From: Bryobacterales bacterium
GTDB lineage: Bacteria; Acidobacteriota; Terriglobia; Bryobacterales; Bryobacteraceae
Assembly: GCA_016789785.1 (NCBI GenBank)
Contig: JAEUQE010000006.1
Span: 31,100 to 95,099 of the forward strand
Length of the DNA stretch: 64,000 bases
Direction: 5' to 3'
The translations under genes and the position numbers were made by a program. Below, in pieces: positions 17,363 to 26,296 of this stretch (the first letter of the stretch is position 1; each line of letters opens with the position of its first letter). The notes under the pieces were generated by a model. That model was not told the origin of the DNA and did not search any database. It saw only the letters and a program-made list of their open reading frames with translations.

Positions 17363-19660
17363 TTACGGGTTGGAATAGAGCAGGATGTAGCCCGCCGTGA
17401 CTCCGGCAGGGTTCTTCACTTTGATCACGCCAGACCATCCGGACGGATTCGTGGCGCCCATCAATTCCGCGAACCGGTAGCCGTTGCCATTGCTGCCCGC
17501 GATGATCAGTTCGCCGCCCGCCGTGACTTGCAGCAGCGTGTGATCAGCGAGGTTCGAGCCCGGACCGGCCACCCGGAAAGGCGACTCGCTGCTGTCCTTC
17601 GCCACGACCAGCATCGGGCCGCACGCGACTCCGGCCGCAACCGGCGATGCCTGATAGCCCCAGGTGCGTGCGTAGCCTTTCTTCGGATCGTTGCCTTGCT
17701 GGAGGCACGCGCCCCAAAGGTGGATATCGCCCGAGGTCCAGTTGTCGCCGTTCCCCGCATACTGCCGCACGACGATCCACAGTCCGGTCTGCCCGCCAGC
17801 CAGCGTTCCGGTGATCTTGAACCGCTGCCACGACGTCGTGAGGACAATGCTGGTTGGGCCGGCGAGGTATCCGGCGTAGGCGTTGTCCACCATGGCGATG
17901 GACACCTGCTTCGTTCCGGACGGGACCTTCGCCCAGATGTATAAGGTGTACTGCCCGCCTGAAACCAAGCCGGCGATCTGCTGCTGGATGACCGGCGTCG
18001 AAGTGCTCGCGGTTACCGTCTCGGCGGTCGTATTGCCGTCCGGAGCCGTGACGCTGTTGGCCGTGACCGAACAGGAGCCGCCGTTCTTGTCCCACGTGGC
18101 GACGCTGAAGTCCTCTGAGTACTTCGCCATATTCTCGAACGCGCCGCCGACCGTCTGGAAAGCGCCGCACTCAACGGACTGAAAGTGCGATTCGAGGTAT
18201 GCCCATAGGTTGTTGACGGCGACGTAGCCGAAGTTCGCGCCCGCGGAGCCGTCGCGCAGGACGACCGTGGTGGCCGTTGCGTTCGAGGTTGCGTCGCTGA
18301 TCTGGGCAGAGGTGTGGCTGTGCGAGGGCAGGTCGCCTGCCGCGATCGCCGAAACGGTCACCGCCGCGCCCGAGCTCGCCTGCTTCAGGAAGCCGGGACC
18401 GGTCGTGGAGAGATCCGCGCCGGTGCCGCCACGCGCGAGTGCGAGCGTGCCGGAGTTGATATCCGAGGCCGCGTGCGTGTGGGTCGCGTTCGCCTTGGCC
18501 GCACTAGTGCCGTCAACGAGCACGGAGTCAGTGGCGTTCCCCACGGCTCCCTGGAGTGCACCTCCGGAGTCGATGACGGCGGCGCGGGATGGATTCCATC
18601 CCAACCCCTTCGTCGGCCGCGCGGTCAGATCCGAGACCAGGTTCATCACGTCGCTTTCCGCGTGCGAGTGCGTCGGAACGGAGCCGAGCGCCACAGTGAC
18701 CGTGACCCGATCATTTCCCGAATCGTCCGCGAACGAGAGCGCCATGTTTGCGCCTTGGATCAGATTCAGCGCGCGCCGCGTGCCGACGACGGAGCCGCTG
18801 TTCTGGATCGTAAACGGCAACGATCCGGAGACAATGTCGCCAGCCACGTGGGTGTGGGCTGGCAGGTCGGCGGCGGATAGCGTCGTTCCGCCAGTGGCGC
18901 GCCCCTTGGCATCGACGGTGAGCTTGGTATAAGTGCCAGGCGTGACGCCAGACGACGCCACTGAGAGCACCCCTGCCGCAACAGCGAGGCCTCCTGTGGG
19001 ATCTATCTGGACGATGCCCTTGCTGGTGGTCGTGGCGTCCGGATACGAGAACGCGCCGAAGGTCTGCCCGGGCGCGAAGTCGATGATCGCATCCATGGCG
19101 ATGTGGTCGTTCGCGTTGAGCGCCATGCCTAGGTCGCCGGAGTTGTCGGCCTTGCGCCACTTCACCGCGCCGGTATTGGGTAGCCTGACCAGTCCGGTGC
19201 CAGCCTTGGTGCCGGATCCGAATTCCGCACCGTCCTGGAACGTCTTCACGCCGGTGACCGTCACCGCGCCGTCCTTCCGGACGTAGTTGCGCGCGACGGA
19301 GGTCCCCAGGTCGTTCTCGATCGCGAGCACCGCGGACTGGAGTGCGGTGATGAAGCCTGCGACCATGTTGGCCCGGACAGTAGCTCCGCTCGCGTGGCTG
19401 GCCGCCGTGGTTCCGAACGCACCACGCTGGCAACCGGTGAACTGCGATCCGCTCCGCGCCGTGTAGATGACGAGCTCGTCGTTGATGGAAAGCACGCCGT
19501 AGGCATCTGCGAACCCACCGGCAGTGGACTGGACGCTGATGGTCGAGTCGCCCGCGCCCACAGCGGACGTGGTTGTGGTTTCGAGCGGCTTGGCCGAGAA
19601 CGCATCGACCGGGCTGTACAGCGTGGCGGCAGTGTCGATTGCTGAGGGGAAACTACTCAT
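17363..19660 (-). CDS. Tail fibre-like protein with C-terminal carbohydrate-binding-like domain
   Basis: A 765-aa protein with the composition of a phage fibre: rich in Gly, Ala, Ser and Thr, with repeated motifs such as DLPAHTHVAGDIVSG and DLPSHSHTSAQISD at about 265-450, as in trimeric tail fibres. Around residues 520-640 is a beta-sandwich-like segment (NMAKYSEDFSVATWDKNGGS, later SWQRFKITGTLAGGQTGLWI) typical of carbohydrate-binding modules. It probably binds host surface glycans. I chose ATG 19660, which overlaps the upstream stop as ATGAGTAG, over a GTG at 19669. It follows the 1,179-aa gene with translational overlap, so the two may form one distal tail assembly. Confidence 0.75.
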   Translation of the reverse strand: MSSFPSAIDTAATLYSPVDAFSAKPLETTTTSAVGAGDSTISVQSTAGGFADAYGVLSINDELVIYTARSGSQFTGCQRGAFGTTAASHASGATVRANMVAGFITALQSAVLAIENDLGTSVARNYVRKDGAVTVTGVKTFQDGAEFGSGTKAGTGLVRLPNTGAVKWRKADNSGDLGMALNANDHIAMDAIIDFAPGQTFGAFSYPDATTTSKGIVQIDPTGGLAVAAGVLSVASSGVTPGTYTKLTVDAKGRATGGTTLSAADLPAHTHVAGDIVSGSLPFTIQNSGSVVGTRRALNLIQGANMALSFADDSGNDRVTVTVALGSVPTHSHAESDVMNLVSDLTARPTKGLGWNPSRAAVIDSGGALQGAVGNATDSVLVDGTSAAKANATHTHAASDINSGTLALARGGTGADLSTTGPGFLKQASSGAAVTVSAIAAGDLPSHSHTSAQISDATSNATATTVVLRDGSAGANFGYVAVNNLWAYLESHFQSVECGAFQTVGGAFENMAKYSEDFSVATWDKNGGSCSVTANSVTAPDGNTTAETVTASTSTPVIQQQIAGLVSGGQYTLYIWAKVPSGTKQVSIAMVDNAYAGYLAGPTSIVLTTSWQRFKITGTLAGGQTGLWIVVRQYAGNGDNWTSGDIHLWGACLQQGNDPKKGYARTWGYQASPVAAGVACGPMLVVAKDSSESPFRVAGPGSNLADHTLLQVTAGGELIIAGSNGNGYRFAELMGATNPSGWSGVIKVKNPAGVTAGYILLYSNP

Positions 19661-22600
19661 TGGAGGCACTCGTGTTGAAGCGGAACTGATTCAGTGCGCC
19701 ACTGGCCGCAGGCACCCAGGCTTGCGCGATCGGCGCTTCGATGGCGCGCGCGGCCCTGGGCTTGAAGTACTGCGCGTTGCTCACGGAGACCGAATAGATT
19801 GGCAGTGGAACCGGACGGCTGTTCAGGCAGAACTGGTCGAACGCCCAGAAGCAGAACGAATAGAGCTTAAGCGGCAACCACATGCCGTAGGCTTGCGCCA
19901 TCGGCGGGTCCGGAGGACCGTATAGCCCCGACAGGAACATGCACTCCTCGGCGGGCCGGCCAAGCGTCGACCTGCCGAACGAGATCACCTGCCGCATGAG
20001 GCTGCTGTTCTTCTGCCACACGTCATAGTCGAATCCCTCGCACCGGAAGTACCTGATGCCATAACTGCTGTTCTTCCACTCGTTGGGCAGGTTCACGTGC
20101 ATCAGGAGACGCCGGTAAGCCGGGTCCGGAGACGGCTTCCCCTGGTTGGCGTCGAGCGGCCACAGGCACTCGAACACCGCCGTCGGATGGTACGAGCGGA
20201 CGTAGGAGATCACATCCTGGCAGTAGGCCCAGATGCGGTCGCGCAGGAAATCCGCCGTCTCGTACGGATGCGCCGGGTCGCCGGCAGGATCGTCGTTGTT
20301 CGCGTGGAACGGCCAGATCTGGTGTCCCTTGGCGGCGGCGAAGTCATCAATGGCCTGTTGGTCATAGAAGCCCATGCCGCCGCTCGGGTCCTCGCCCTGG
20401 TTGTCGAAATACCAGTACTGCGTCTCGCCGAATTGCAAGATGACCGGCGCGCCCGCCGCCGCGATCTGGTCGGCGCACTCCTTGTACATCTGCTTCAGGT
20501 AGTTCCGGACGCGCGTGCCGAAGTGCATCTGGTGCGACGGGATCTCCAGGTACACGTCGGCGCCGGGACTGACCACGCCGGCCACATACGACAGATACTT
20601 CGCGCGCATCTCGGCGGGCGGGTTATAGCACTCCATCGAGAACGCGAACGATGCCTTGATGCCCGCCGCTTGGAACTGGCCGGCGAGGTCGCGAATCCAC
20701 CGGCGTGCTCCTTCGGTCATGACCGGCGAGACCGAGTCGATCATCTCCCAATCGCCCTCGGTGCCAGGCGTCCCCATCTGGTTGGTCAACGTGAGCGTCA
20801 CCGAATTCGGCGCGCTGACCGCCAAGCCGGTGAACGTCCAGGACGGAGCCTTCGATTGGACGCGTAGCGTGGTGCTCGTTCCGAAGTTGTCATCGGCCCA
20901 CACGCCGGCAAACATGCCGTTGATCGCGGCGCGCATGTGAGAGACGATATGCTGGAGCGTCTCGCCGTAGCCGATGGCGTGATTGATGGTCGTCCCGCCA
21001 ATCGAGAACGAGACTACATCGCCCGGAGACGGAGTGCCCGTGAAGGCGATTGTGGCATACGGGTACGTGGCGTTCACACGCCTGCGCTTGTTGTTCCAGA
21101 AGACTCCCATGTAGACGTCGGCGTGGCCCTTGAATCCCAGTTTCTGGAGTTGCCATAGGTGCCAGGCCGGGGGTTTCTTGTAGCCGTGGTCCGTGTCGAA
21201 GTCGATGGCCAACGAGACGTCGCTGTACGCCTGCGGTGCGTCCGGAACGTCCACGGGCACAAGCGGCCACAGGTAATCGAAGTAGAAGTAATAGCCGGTA
21301 CTGGAGGCGTGCTTCTCAAACAGCGCGGTGATCTCGACCGTGTGCGTGCCGGCCGCAACCGCGCCGCGGAGTTTGATGTTGGCCGTGGTGCCGTCGTACT
21401 CGCTAAGGAACAGGTCGTGTGTGGTAGGCGCATCGCCGTCCACGGAGATCCTGATCTTGCCGCAGTCGGTGTTGAGGAAGGTCCCAAGATACAGATCGTG
21501 CTGCTGTGTGTGCGAGTAGCGGAGGGAAACCTTCCGGGCGTCCAGCGCAGAGGAAGGCGCACAACGCCGTGCGTGCCCTGTGGACCACCATTGGCTGGGC
21601 CAGCCAGAACCATAGGAGTACTTCTCCCAATAACCCGTGTACGTGCATCGTGCGTCGGATTCCTCGATCCTTGGCGCGCCACCGCCGACCTTCAGGCTGC
21701 CGTCGCCTGTGACCTGGATATTCGAGAGCGTGCAACCCCATTCGACATCGCTGGCGTACCCGCTTTGCGGCGAGAGCTTTTTCATGCGCACGCCCGCCGA
21801 CCATGAGCGAGGCGTCGAGGACTGGTAGCCACGCTCGACGGTGATCAGCGTGGACGAGTCCACCGAGATGAGACGCACGCGCTCCTCGGCGAACGGTGAG
21901 CCGATGAAGTACCGGCCTCCGGAGAGTTTCGAGGAATCGTCGACCGGCCAAATTGTATCGCTTGGGCCCACGTCGGCCGTGAGGAAGCAACCGTCTTCCA
22001 GTTCGCCCTCGGCCTGCTCGAAGCGCGGCGCAAATACGATGTACATCTTCCGGCAGTCGTTCATCGGAACAGCGCGGCTTTGCTTGTCCGTTAGTGGCTG
22101 CGTGAAGTCGAGCGTGATGTGGTACTTGGTGTTGTCGTCGCCGCCGTTGAAGCGGTAGGTCGAACCCGATGCAGACCAGTCGAGCGCCTGGGCGCCCGCG
22201 CCGTCGTGTCCGGATGTGACGAGGATGCGGTCCAGGTTGCCAAGCTTGCCATAGCGTCCCGCTGGAAGCGCGGCCGACTTGAATTCGATCGTGAGCTTCG
22301 CACCACCCGTGTAGCCGCTAGCGGTGGCCGCGATTACGGCTGTCTGTTCCGGGCCGAACCTGCCGGACACCGTTTCGCCCGGTGTGTTGATCAGCGCCGC
22401 CGCCTTTTGAGCGGCATGCTTTGCTTGGGTTCTGCGCGTCACGTAACTATCGGCGGCGTGTGTCATCGTGATCCGCGCACGGATGAAGCCCAGGATCTCG
22501 TTGACCTCAAGCACCAGGACCAACTCCTCGTTCGCGCCGGTGCGTTCGATCCATGCCATGTCGCCCACTTCGAATCCAGCGGCGTCGTCCACGTGGAGAT

Positions 22601-23192
22601 CGACAGGCAGCAGAGTGCCGCCAACATCAGTTGCCGGCTGCACGTTGCTGGTCAGTTGCGTCTCGAACCGGCACTCGAGGGGCGTGATCGTGTACCGTGT
22701 GTCGCGGAAGTAGATGTGGAGATAGTCGATGCCTTCGGCGGGTTCTTCACCGCTCAGATCGATTTCCACGCTGGCCGGAGTTTCGCTGCCGGAGACGACC
22801 GTGGCGTGATCGAGCAACCGCACTTCGTAGATGTCCTCCGGTACGATCCCCTTGCCGCAGACGAACGTCATGGCGTCCCAGGAGACGGAGGGGTACTTCG
22901 CGGCGTCCAAACGCATCGCGCCGTCGAGCGCATTGTCATACTCGATGTCGAATTCGAGTTTCAGGCCGGAGAGATCGGTCTTGGGAAGGTGCTTGCACCT
23001 GAGGTGATTGAAATAGTCGTAGGCGTTCCACCAGCCCAGGACCGCGAAATCATCCGGCGCCTGAAAGATGCCGGAAATGGACACACCTGTCTCGGTCCCG
23101 TCGTACATCGTGGTCGTCGCGCCGCGTCCGGTGAATCCCTGAGTCTGGAAGTTCCGACGCGGGTCGAAGATTTGGAGTGGTTCAGAAGGCAA
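19653..23192 (-). CDS. Very large tail-associated protein with glycoside-hydrolase-like C-terminal half
   Basis: 1,179 aa, starting with TTG at 23192 in a weak context. The N-terminal 450 residues are beta-rich, with repeated ligand-binding-like segments. The middle (about 600-670) holds a jelly-roll-like stretch (LRGAVAAGTHTVEI). From about 670 to 1,130 the sequence resembles a TIM-barrel glycosidase: HADVYMGVFWNNKRRR, SFAFSMECYNPP, PVILQFGETQYW, with several Trp and acidic residues. I cannot name the family or its catalytic pair. It lies between the fibre gene and the NACHT cargo, so it is probably a baseplate or fibre protein that binds or cleaves surface polysaccharide. Confidence 0.6.
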   Translation of the reverse strand: MPSEPLQIFDPRRNFQTQGFTGRGATTTMYDGTETGVSISGIFQAPDDFAVLGWWNAYDYFNHLRCKHLPKTDLSGLKLEFDIEYDNALDGAMRLDAAKYPSVSWDAMTFVCGKGIVPEDIYEVRLLDHATVVSGSETPASVEIDLSGEEPAEGIDYLHIYFRDTRYTITPLECRFETQLTSNVQPATDVGGTLLPVDLHVDDAAGFEVGDMAWIERTGANEELVLVLEVNEILGFIRARITMTHAADSYVTRRTQAKHAAQKAAALINTPGETVSGRFGPEQTAVIAATASGYTGGAKLTIEFKSAALPAGRYGKLGNLDRILVTSGHDGAGAQALDWSASGSTYRFNGGDDNTKYHITLDFTQPLTDKQSRAVPMNDCRKMYIVFAPRFEQAEGELEDGCFLTADVGPSDTIWPVDDSSKLSGGRYFIGSPFAEERVRLISVDSSTLITVERGYQSSTPRSWSAGVRMKKLSPQSGYASDVEWGCTLSNIQVTGDGSLKVGGGAPRIEESDARCTYTGYWEKYSYGSGWPSQWWSTGHARRCAPSSALDARKVSLRYSHTQQHDLYLGTFLNTDCGKIRISVDGDAPTTHDLFLSEYDGTTANIKLRGAVAAGTHTVEITALFEKHASSTGYYFYFDYLWPLVPVDVPDAPQAYSDVSLAIDFDTDHGYKKPPAWHLWQLQKLGFKGHADVYMGVFWNNKRRRVNATYPYATIAFTGTPSPGDVVSFSIGGTTINHAIGYGETLQHIVSHMRAAINGMFAGVWADDNFGTSTTLRVQSKAPSWTFTGLAVSAPNSVTLTLTNQMGTPGTEGDWEMIDSVSPVMTEGARRWIRDLAGQFQAAGIKASFAFSMECYNPPAEMRAKYLSYVAGVVSPGADVYLEIPSHQMHFGTRVRNYLKQMYKECADQIAAAGAPVILQFGETQYWYFDNQGEDPSGGMGFYDQQAIDDFAAAKGHQIWPFHANNDDPAGDPAHPYETADFLRDRIWAYCQDVISYVRSYHPTAVFECLWPLDANQGKPSPDPAYRRLLMHVNLPNEWKNSSYGIRYFRCEGFDYDVWQKNSSLMRQVISFGRSTLGRPAEECMFLSGLYGPPDPPMAQAYGMWLPLKLYSFCFWAFDQFCLNSRPVPLPIYSVSVSNAQYFKPRAARAIEAPIAQAWVPAASGALNQFRFNTSASNE

Positions 23193-23328
23193 AGGAATGT
23201 GATCGTCGAACGACAGTGAACTTGATCCGACTAAAGGTGCGCGATTAAGGGAGAACTGATCTTCCGTACATTCTCAAGTTGCGCGTGGTTACCGGCGAAA
23301 TCAGTCAGGTTGCCGAAACGCTGCATCG

Positions 23329-24294
23329 TCAAAGAAGACGGCATCGGTAGAAGCAAGTGCTTAAGACCTTGCTCAGAGGTATCGCACCCGTCGCAACCGT
23401 TTCCAGATGCTCCCGCTCCACTGCGACGATCGTGCGTCTATCGCGCAGAGCCGTTCGTATCTCCGACGCTGCATCTTTCGTAAGGTGAGCAGTCGTGATC
23501 ACAAATCCTCCCCGCAGCCCCTTGGTTTGCAGCTTCGACCCGAAATCCCGGATCATGGATGCATCCACCGCTTCCGAACGGTTCTTGCACTCGACCACAA
23601 ACGGGTCGCTCAAATTCCGCCAGAAACCTTCACCATCGTTGCTGAAGGCCAAGTCTATCTCCTCCGCCAAGGTACGAATGTTCCGACCTATGGTGCGCAG
23701 GCCGGGAATGCTTAGAAACATGTACTCGGCGAGGTTCTCCAGTGCGCGACCTTTGTTGGCGTTTGACTCTGCAGTCAAGGCCGCATCATAAAGCAACTTG
23801 AAGTTCCTCACGTCAAAATGCTCGACCGCCTCCATCGTGCCTTTGGTCACAACCGCAATGCGGACGCTTCCGTCCCTCAAATGCCCGAGAATCCAATCGT
23901 CCTCTACGCCTAAGCGCGACAGCACAGACGCTACCCGCCATCGAGTAACTCCGCCATGACTCTTCAACACCCGTGCGAGAACCTGGACACTCTGCTCCGA
24001 CTCCGACCGAAACGCTTCCACCATATTCAGTGTCCGAAGCACAAGTGGTTCGTCCCCGCACTCAAGCAGATCCAAGAGCAGTCTCGCGAGCTGCGGCGCA
24101 ACCGAGGAGCCCTCCAGCGTTCGGATCGCTTCCTCCAAGTCGCCGCTTCCGGACTCATCGGACTGCGACCACCAATGTACAAGGTCCCCCAGAATCTGGG
24201 TCCGCGCATCGAGCGGAACCCCAACCTCATCGGCCAGCAATCGGCACAATGCGGCGATGCGATCTCGGCGGATGCGTTCACCGACGGGCAGCAT
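23329..24294 (-). CDS. PD-(D/E)XK (Mrr-like) restriction endonuclease partner of the NACHT protein
   Basis: A 321-aa protein. Residues 1-170 are helical and repeat-like. Residues 178-300 form a restriction-endonuclease-like domain: a Glu in GRALENLAEYMF (about 186), Asp 214 in EEIDLAF, and ExK in VVECKNR (Glu 235, Lys 237), followed by a strand FVITTAHLT. This is the PD-(D/E)XK active-site pattern seen in Mrr-type and defence nucleases. The ATG at 24294 overlaps the end of the NACHT gene by 17 bp, so the two are translationally coupled. I infer that the NACHT protein senses infection and this protein is the DNA-cleaving effector. The pair sits between two tail genes and resembles no virion protein. 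Confidence 0.8.
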   Translation of the reverse strand: MLPVGERIRRDRIAALCRLLADEVGVPLDARTQILGDLVHWWSQSDESGSGDLEEAIRTLEGSSVAPQLARLLLDLLECGDEPLVLRTLNMVEAFRSESEQSVQVLARVLKSHGGVTRWRVASVLSRLGVEDDWILGHLRDGSVRIAVVTKGTMEAVEHFDVRNFKLLYDAALTAESNANKGRALENLAEYMFLSIPGLRTIGRNIRTLAEEIDLAFSNDGEGFWRNLSDPFVVECKNRSEAVDASMIRDFGSKLQTKGLRGGFVITTAHLTKDAASEIRTALRDRRTIVAVEREHLETVATGAIPLSKVLSTCFYRCRLL

Positions 24295-26086
24295 TCGCCA
24301 ATTCCTCCGTTATCTGTGCAACCAAACTCGCGCGCCCGTGGCCCTCCAGCCAGGCAAGAGCCAGCCGAACCACTTCGCCGTAGTAATCGTCGAAGAAGTG
24401 CTCTACGATGAACGCTCGGGCGTCGTTTGCATTCAACGAGGCGATGGCCCGAGCTGCAAAGTACTCCTGGAAAGATTTGTGTACGAAGGCGTAGTGTCCG
24501 GGATCAGACTCGACCAGGATTCCTGAACGCGCAACGAACATACCGAGCGCCCGAGTGACGTCAGACTCCGTCAACTTCCCTGCAGGAGCGCCGCGTTGCG
24601 CAAGCGCTATCGCCTCCTCGCGTGATACAACGACAACACGCTGCTTCAGCATGCCAAACGCGATAGCGCTCAGGACTGTCTCCATCGCGTAGTCACTCAA
24701 CGCGCTACCGAGCGTGTGAGACAGGCTGCGCGCCATATCCCAGGACGACAAGAGCGTCCGGGCTGCAACATCATAGATTTCGACCCGCCTGGCCGGAAGC
24801 CGAAAGCCCTGTCTATGCAGAAACGCCAGAACGGTCATCAGCATTGGATTGCCAGCGAGCGCCCGAATCTCAGGATTGCCCTGAACCATCTGGAGCAGTT
24901 CATTCGCCTGCGCCTGCGGCTCGGCGGAAAGCGAGAGATCGCGCGTTACTGCCGCAGACCAAAGCGAGGCAAACTGGCTGATCTGAGTGTCGGACCAAGG
25001 CGAGATCTCGTATGCAGGAAGACTATCGGAGAAGGTGCTCACGCCACTGTTTCTTGTCGCCACAACGACACGGAGCAGGGGTCGTCGCTGACAAAAGCCG
25101 ATGATTCCTCTGGTGACGGATTCCCGCATGCCTGGCGAATCGATCTCATCGAAGCCGTCCAACAACAGAACCGCTGTACCCGATCCCAGTGCCTCCTTAA
25201 TCACCGGCACGAATTTCGGGTCCATCCGTTCGCGCGCGAAGGCGTATACTAGCGATTCCACATCGCTGTCATCGCGAATCAACCCCTCGCGAGCGAATGA
25301 AAGGGGTACCAAAACCGGTACGGCCTCCATCGACCGGGCATAGGCGAGAGCGATTTGTTTCAGCAGAACCGTCTTGCCGCATCCCGGCGGTCCCGTTAGG
25401 ACCCATTGGCGAACCGAAGCTAAGACCTCTTGCCATGAGACCTGGCTCACCTTCGCCGATTTCTGATCGCCATACGGAACCAGCGAGGGATCCACAAAGA
25501 TTTCTTGGAGCCCAACCCCATGTGTCCCGGAGGTTCGGGCAAGCCCTGCGAATGAGATGGTTCCGTACAGCGAAGCGACATATGCACGGTAACTCTCCTC
25601 CACTGAATCGGCCTCTGAGGGCCACCGGGTCAGGAATCGTCTGGTCACCAGCGCCTCAAGATCTTCCTTGACTGCCGCCTCAAGTTCTCCGAGGGACCGA
25701 AATCGCGGTCGCCGCAGGTCACCGCCCTCGAACGCTTCAGCGCGATGTAGAAACGCCAGTTGCACATTGTCCGGCTCAATGCCGTCCTTGACGTAGATCA
25801 GGATGTCCTTGCCGGCCTCCCGCGCCTTTTGCAGCTCGAATTCCGTCACCGACACGTCGAGTTGCGGCGGCTTGTAGCCATAGCGTGACCCATACAATCC
25901 GAGGAAAATGTCACATTCCTCAACAGCACGTGCCAGTGATTCACTGACGGTCCGGTCGCTAACGCCTATGGCTTCTGCGTGGAGCGTTTCGAATTGCAAT
26001 TCGCTGATCGCTCGCGCGGCGGTCTGTCGCTCGCTCGCCAAATCTGAAAATGTGCTGCTGATGAAAACTTTGAGTCGTTTCTTCAT
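24278..26086 (-). CDS. DUF4062-NACHT STAND ATPase
   Basis: A 602-aa protein from ATG 26086. Residues 1-90 are a DUF4062 domain (KVFISSTFSDLASERQ, then EECDIFLGLYGSRYG), a TIR-like Rossmann fold common at the N-terminus of STAND proteins. Residues about 172-200 are the usual pre-NACHT linker. The NACHT ATPase has Walker A GPPGCGKT at 232-239 and Walker B VLLLDGFDEID at 306-316. The C-terminal 150 residues are a helical winged-helix-like region, with no long repeat sensor. Bacterial NACHT proteins of this kind are anti-phage sensors. I preferred ATG 26086 to a TTG at 26161 because DUF4062 domains begin at MKKRLKVFISS. It is first in a two-gene set with the nuclease gene. Confidence 0.85.
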   Translation of the reverse strand: MKKRLKVFISSTFSDLASERQTAARAISELQFETLHAEAIGVSDRTVSESLARAVEECDIFLGLYGSRYGYKPPQLDVSVTEFELQKAREAGKDILIYVKDGIEPDNVQLAFLHRAEAFEGGDLRRPRFRSLGELEAAVKEDLEALVTRRFLTRWPSEADSVEESYRAYVASLYGTISFAGLARTSGTHGVGLQEIFVDPSLVPYGDQKSAKVSQVSWQEVLASVRQWVLTGPPGCGKTVLLKQIALAYARSMEAVPVLVPLSFAREGLIRDDSDVESLVYAFARERMDPKFVPVIKEALGSGTAVLLLDGFDEIDSPGMRESVTRGIIGFCQRRPLLRVVVATRNSGVSTFSDSLPAYEISPWSDTQISQFASLWSAAVTRDLSLSAEPQAQANELLQMVQGNPEIRALAGNPMLMTVLAFLHRQGFRLPARRVEIYDVAARTLLSSWDMARSLSHTLGSALSDYAMETVLSAIAFGMLKQRVVVVSREEAIALAQRGAPAGKLTESDVTRALGMFVARSGILVESDPGHYAFVHKSFQEYFAARAIASLNANDARAFIVEHFFDDYYGEVVRLALAWLEGHGRASLVAQITEELANAARR

Positions 26087-26296
26087 TTCGGCTCGCGATG
26101 CCTCTTGGAACTTCCGTACTTCCGTTTGTACATCTAGGGACGGCCTGCAAGCAACGAGCAAGGGCCCCAGCTCCGGTGCTGGTTGGTCGCTCGCCGAGAG
26201 TGAAGGCCCGCCGAGGCCATCACTCGATAGGGTAGACGGCTAGCATTCATCATCGTGCTGAAGCGGAAAGACCCTCGGACCAGTCTCAAGACAGCC

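Noticed and set aside
22119..23219. Plus-strand open frame of 366 codons
   Set aside because: Antisense to the 1,179-aa tail protein; composition typical of a shadow frame.
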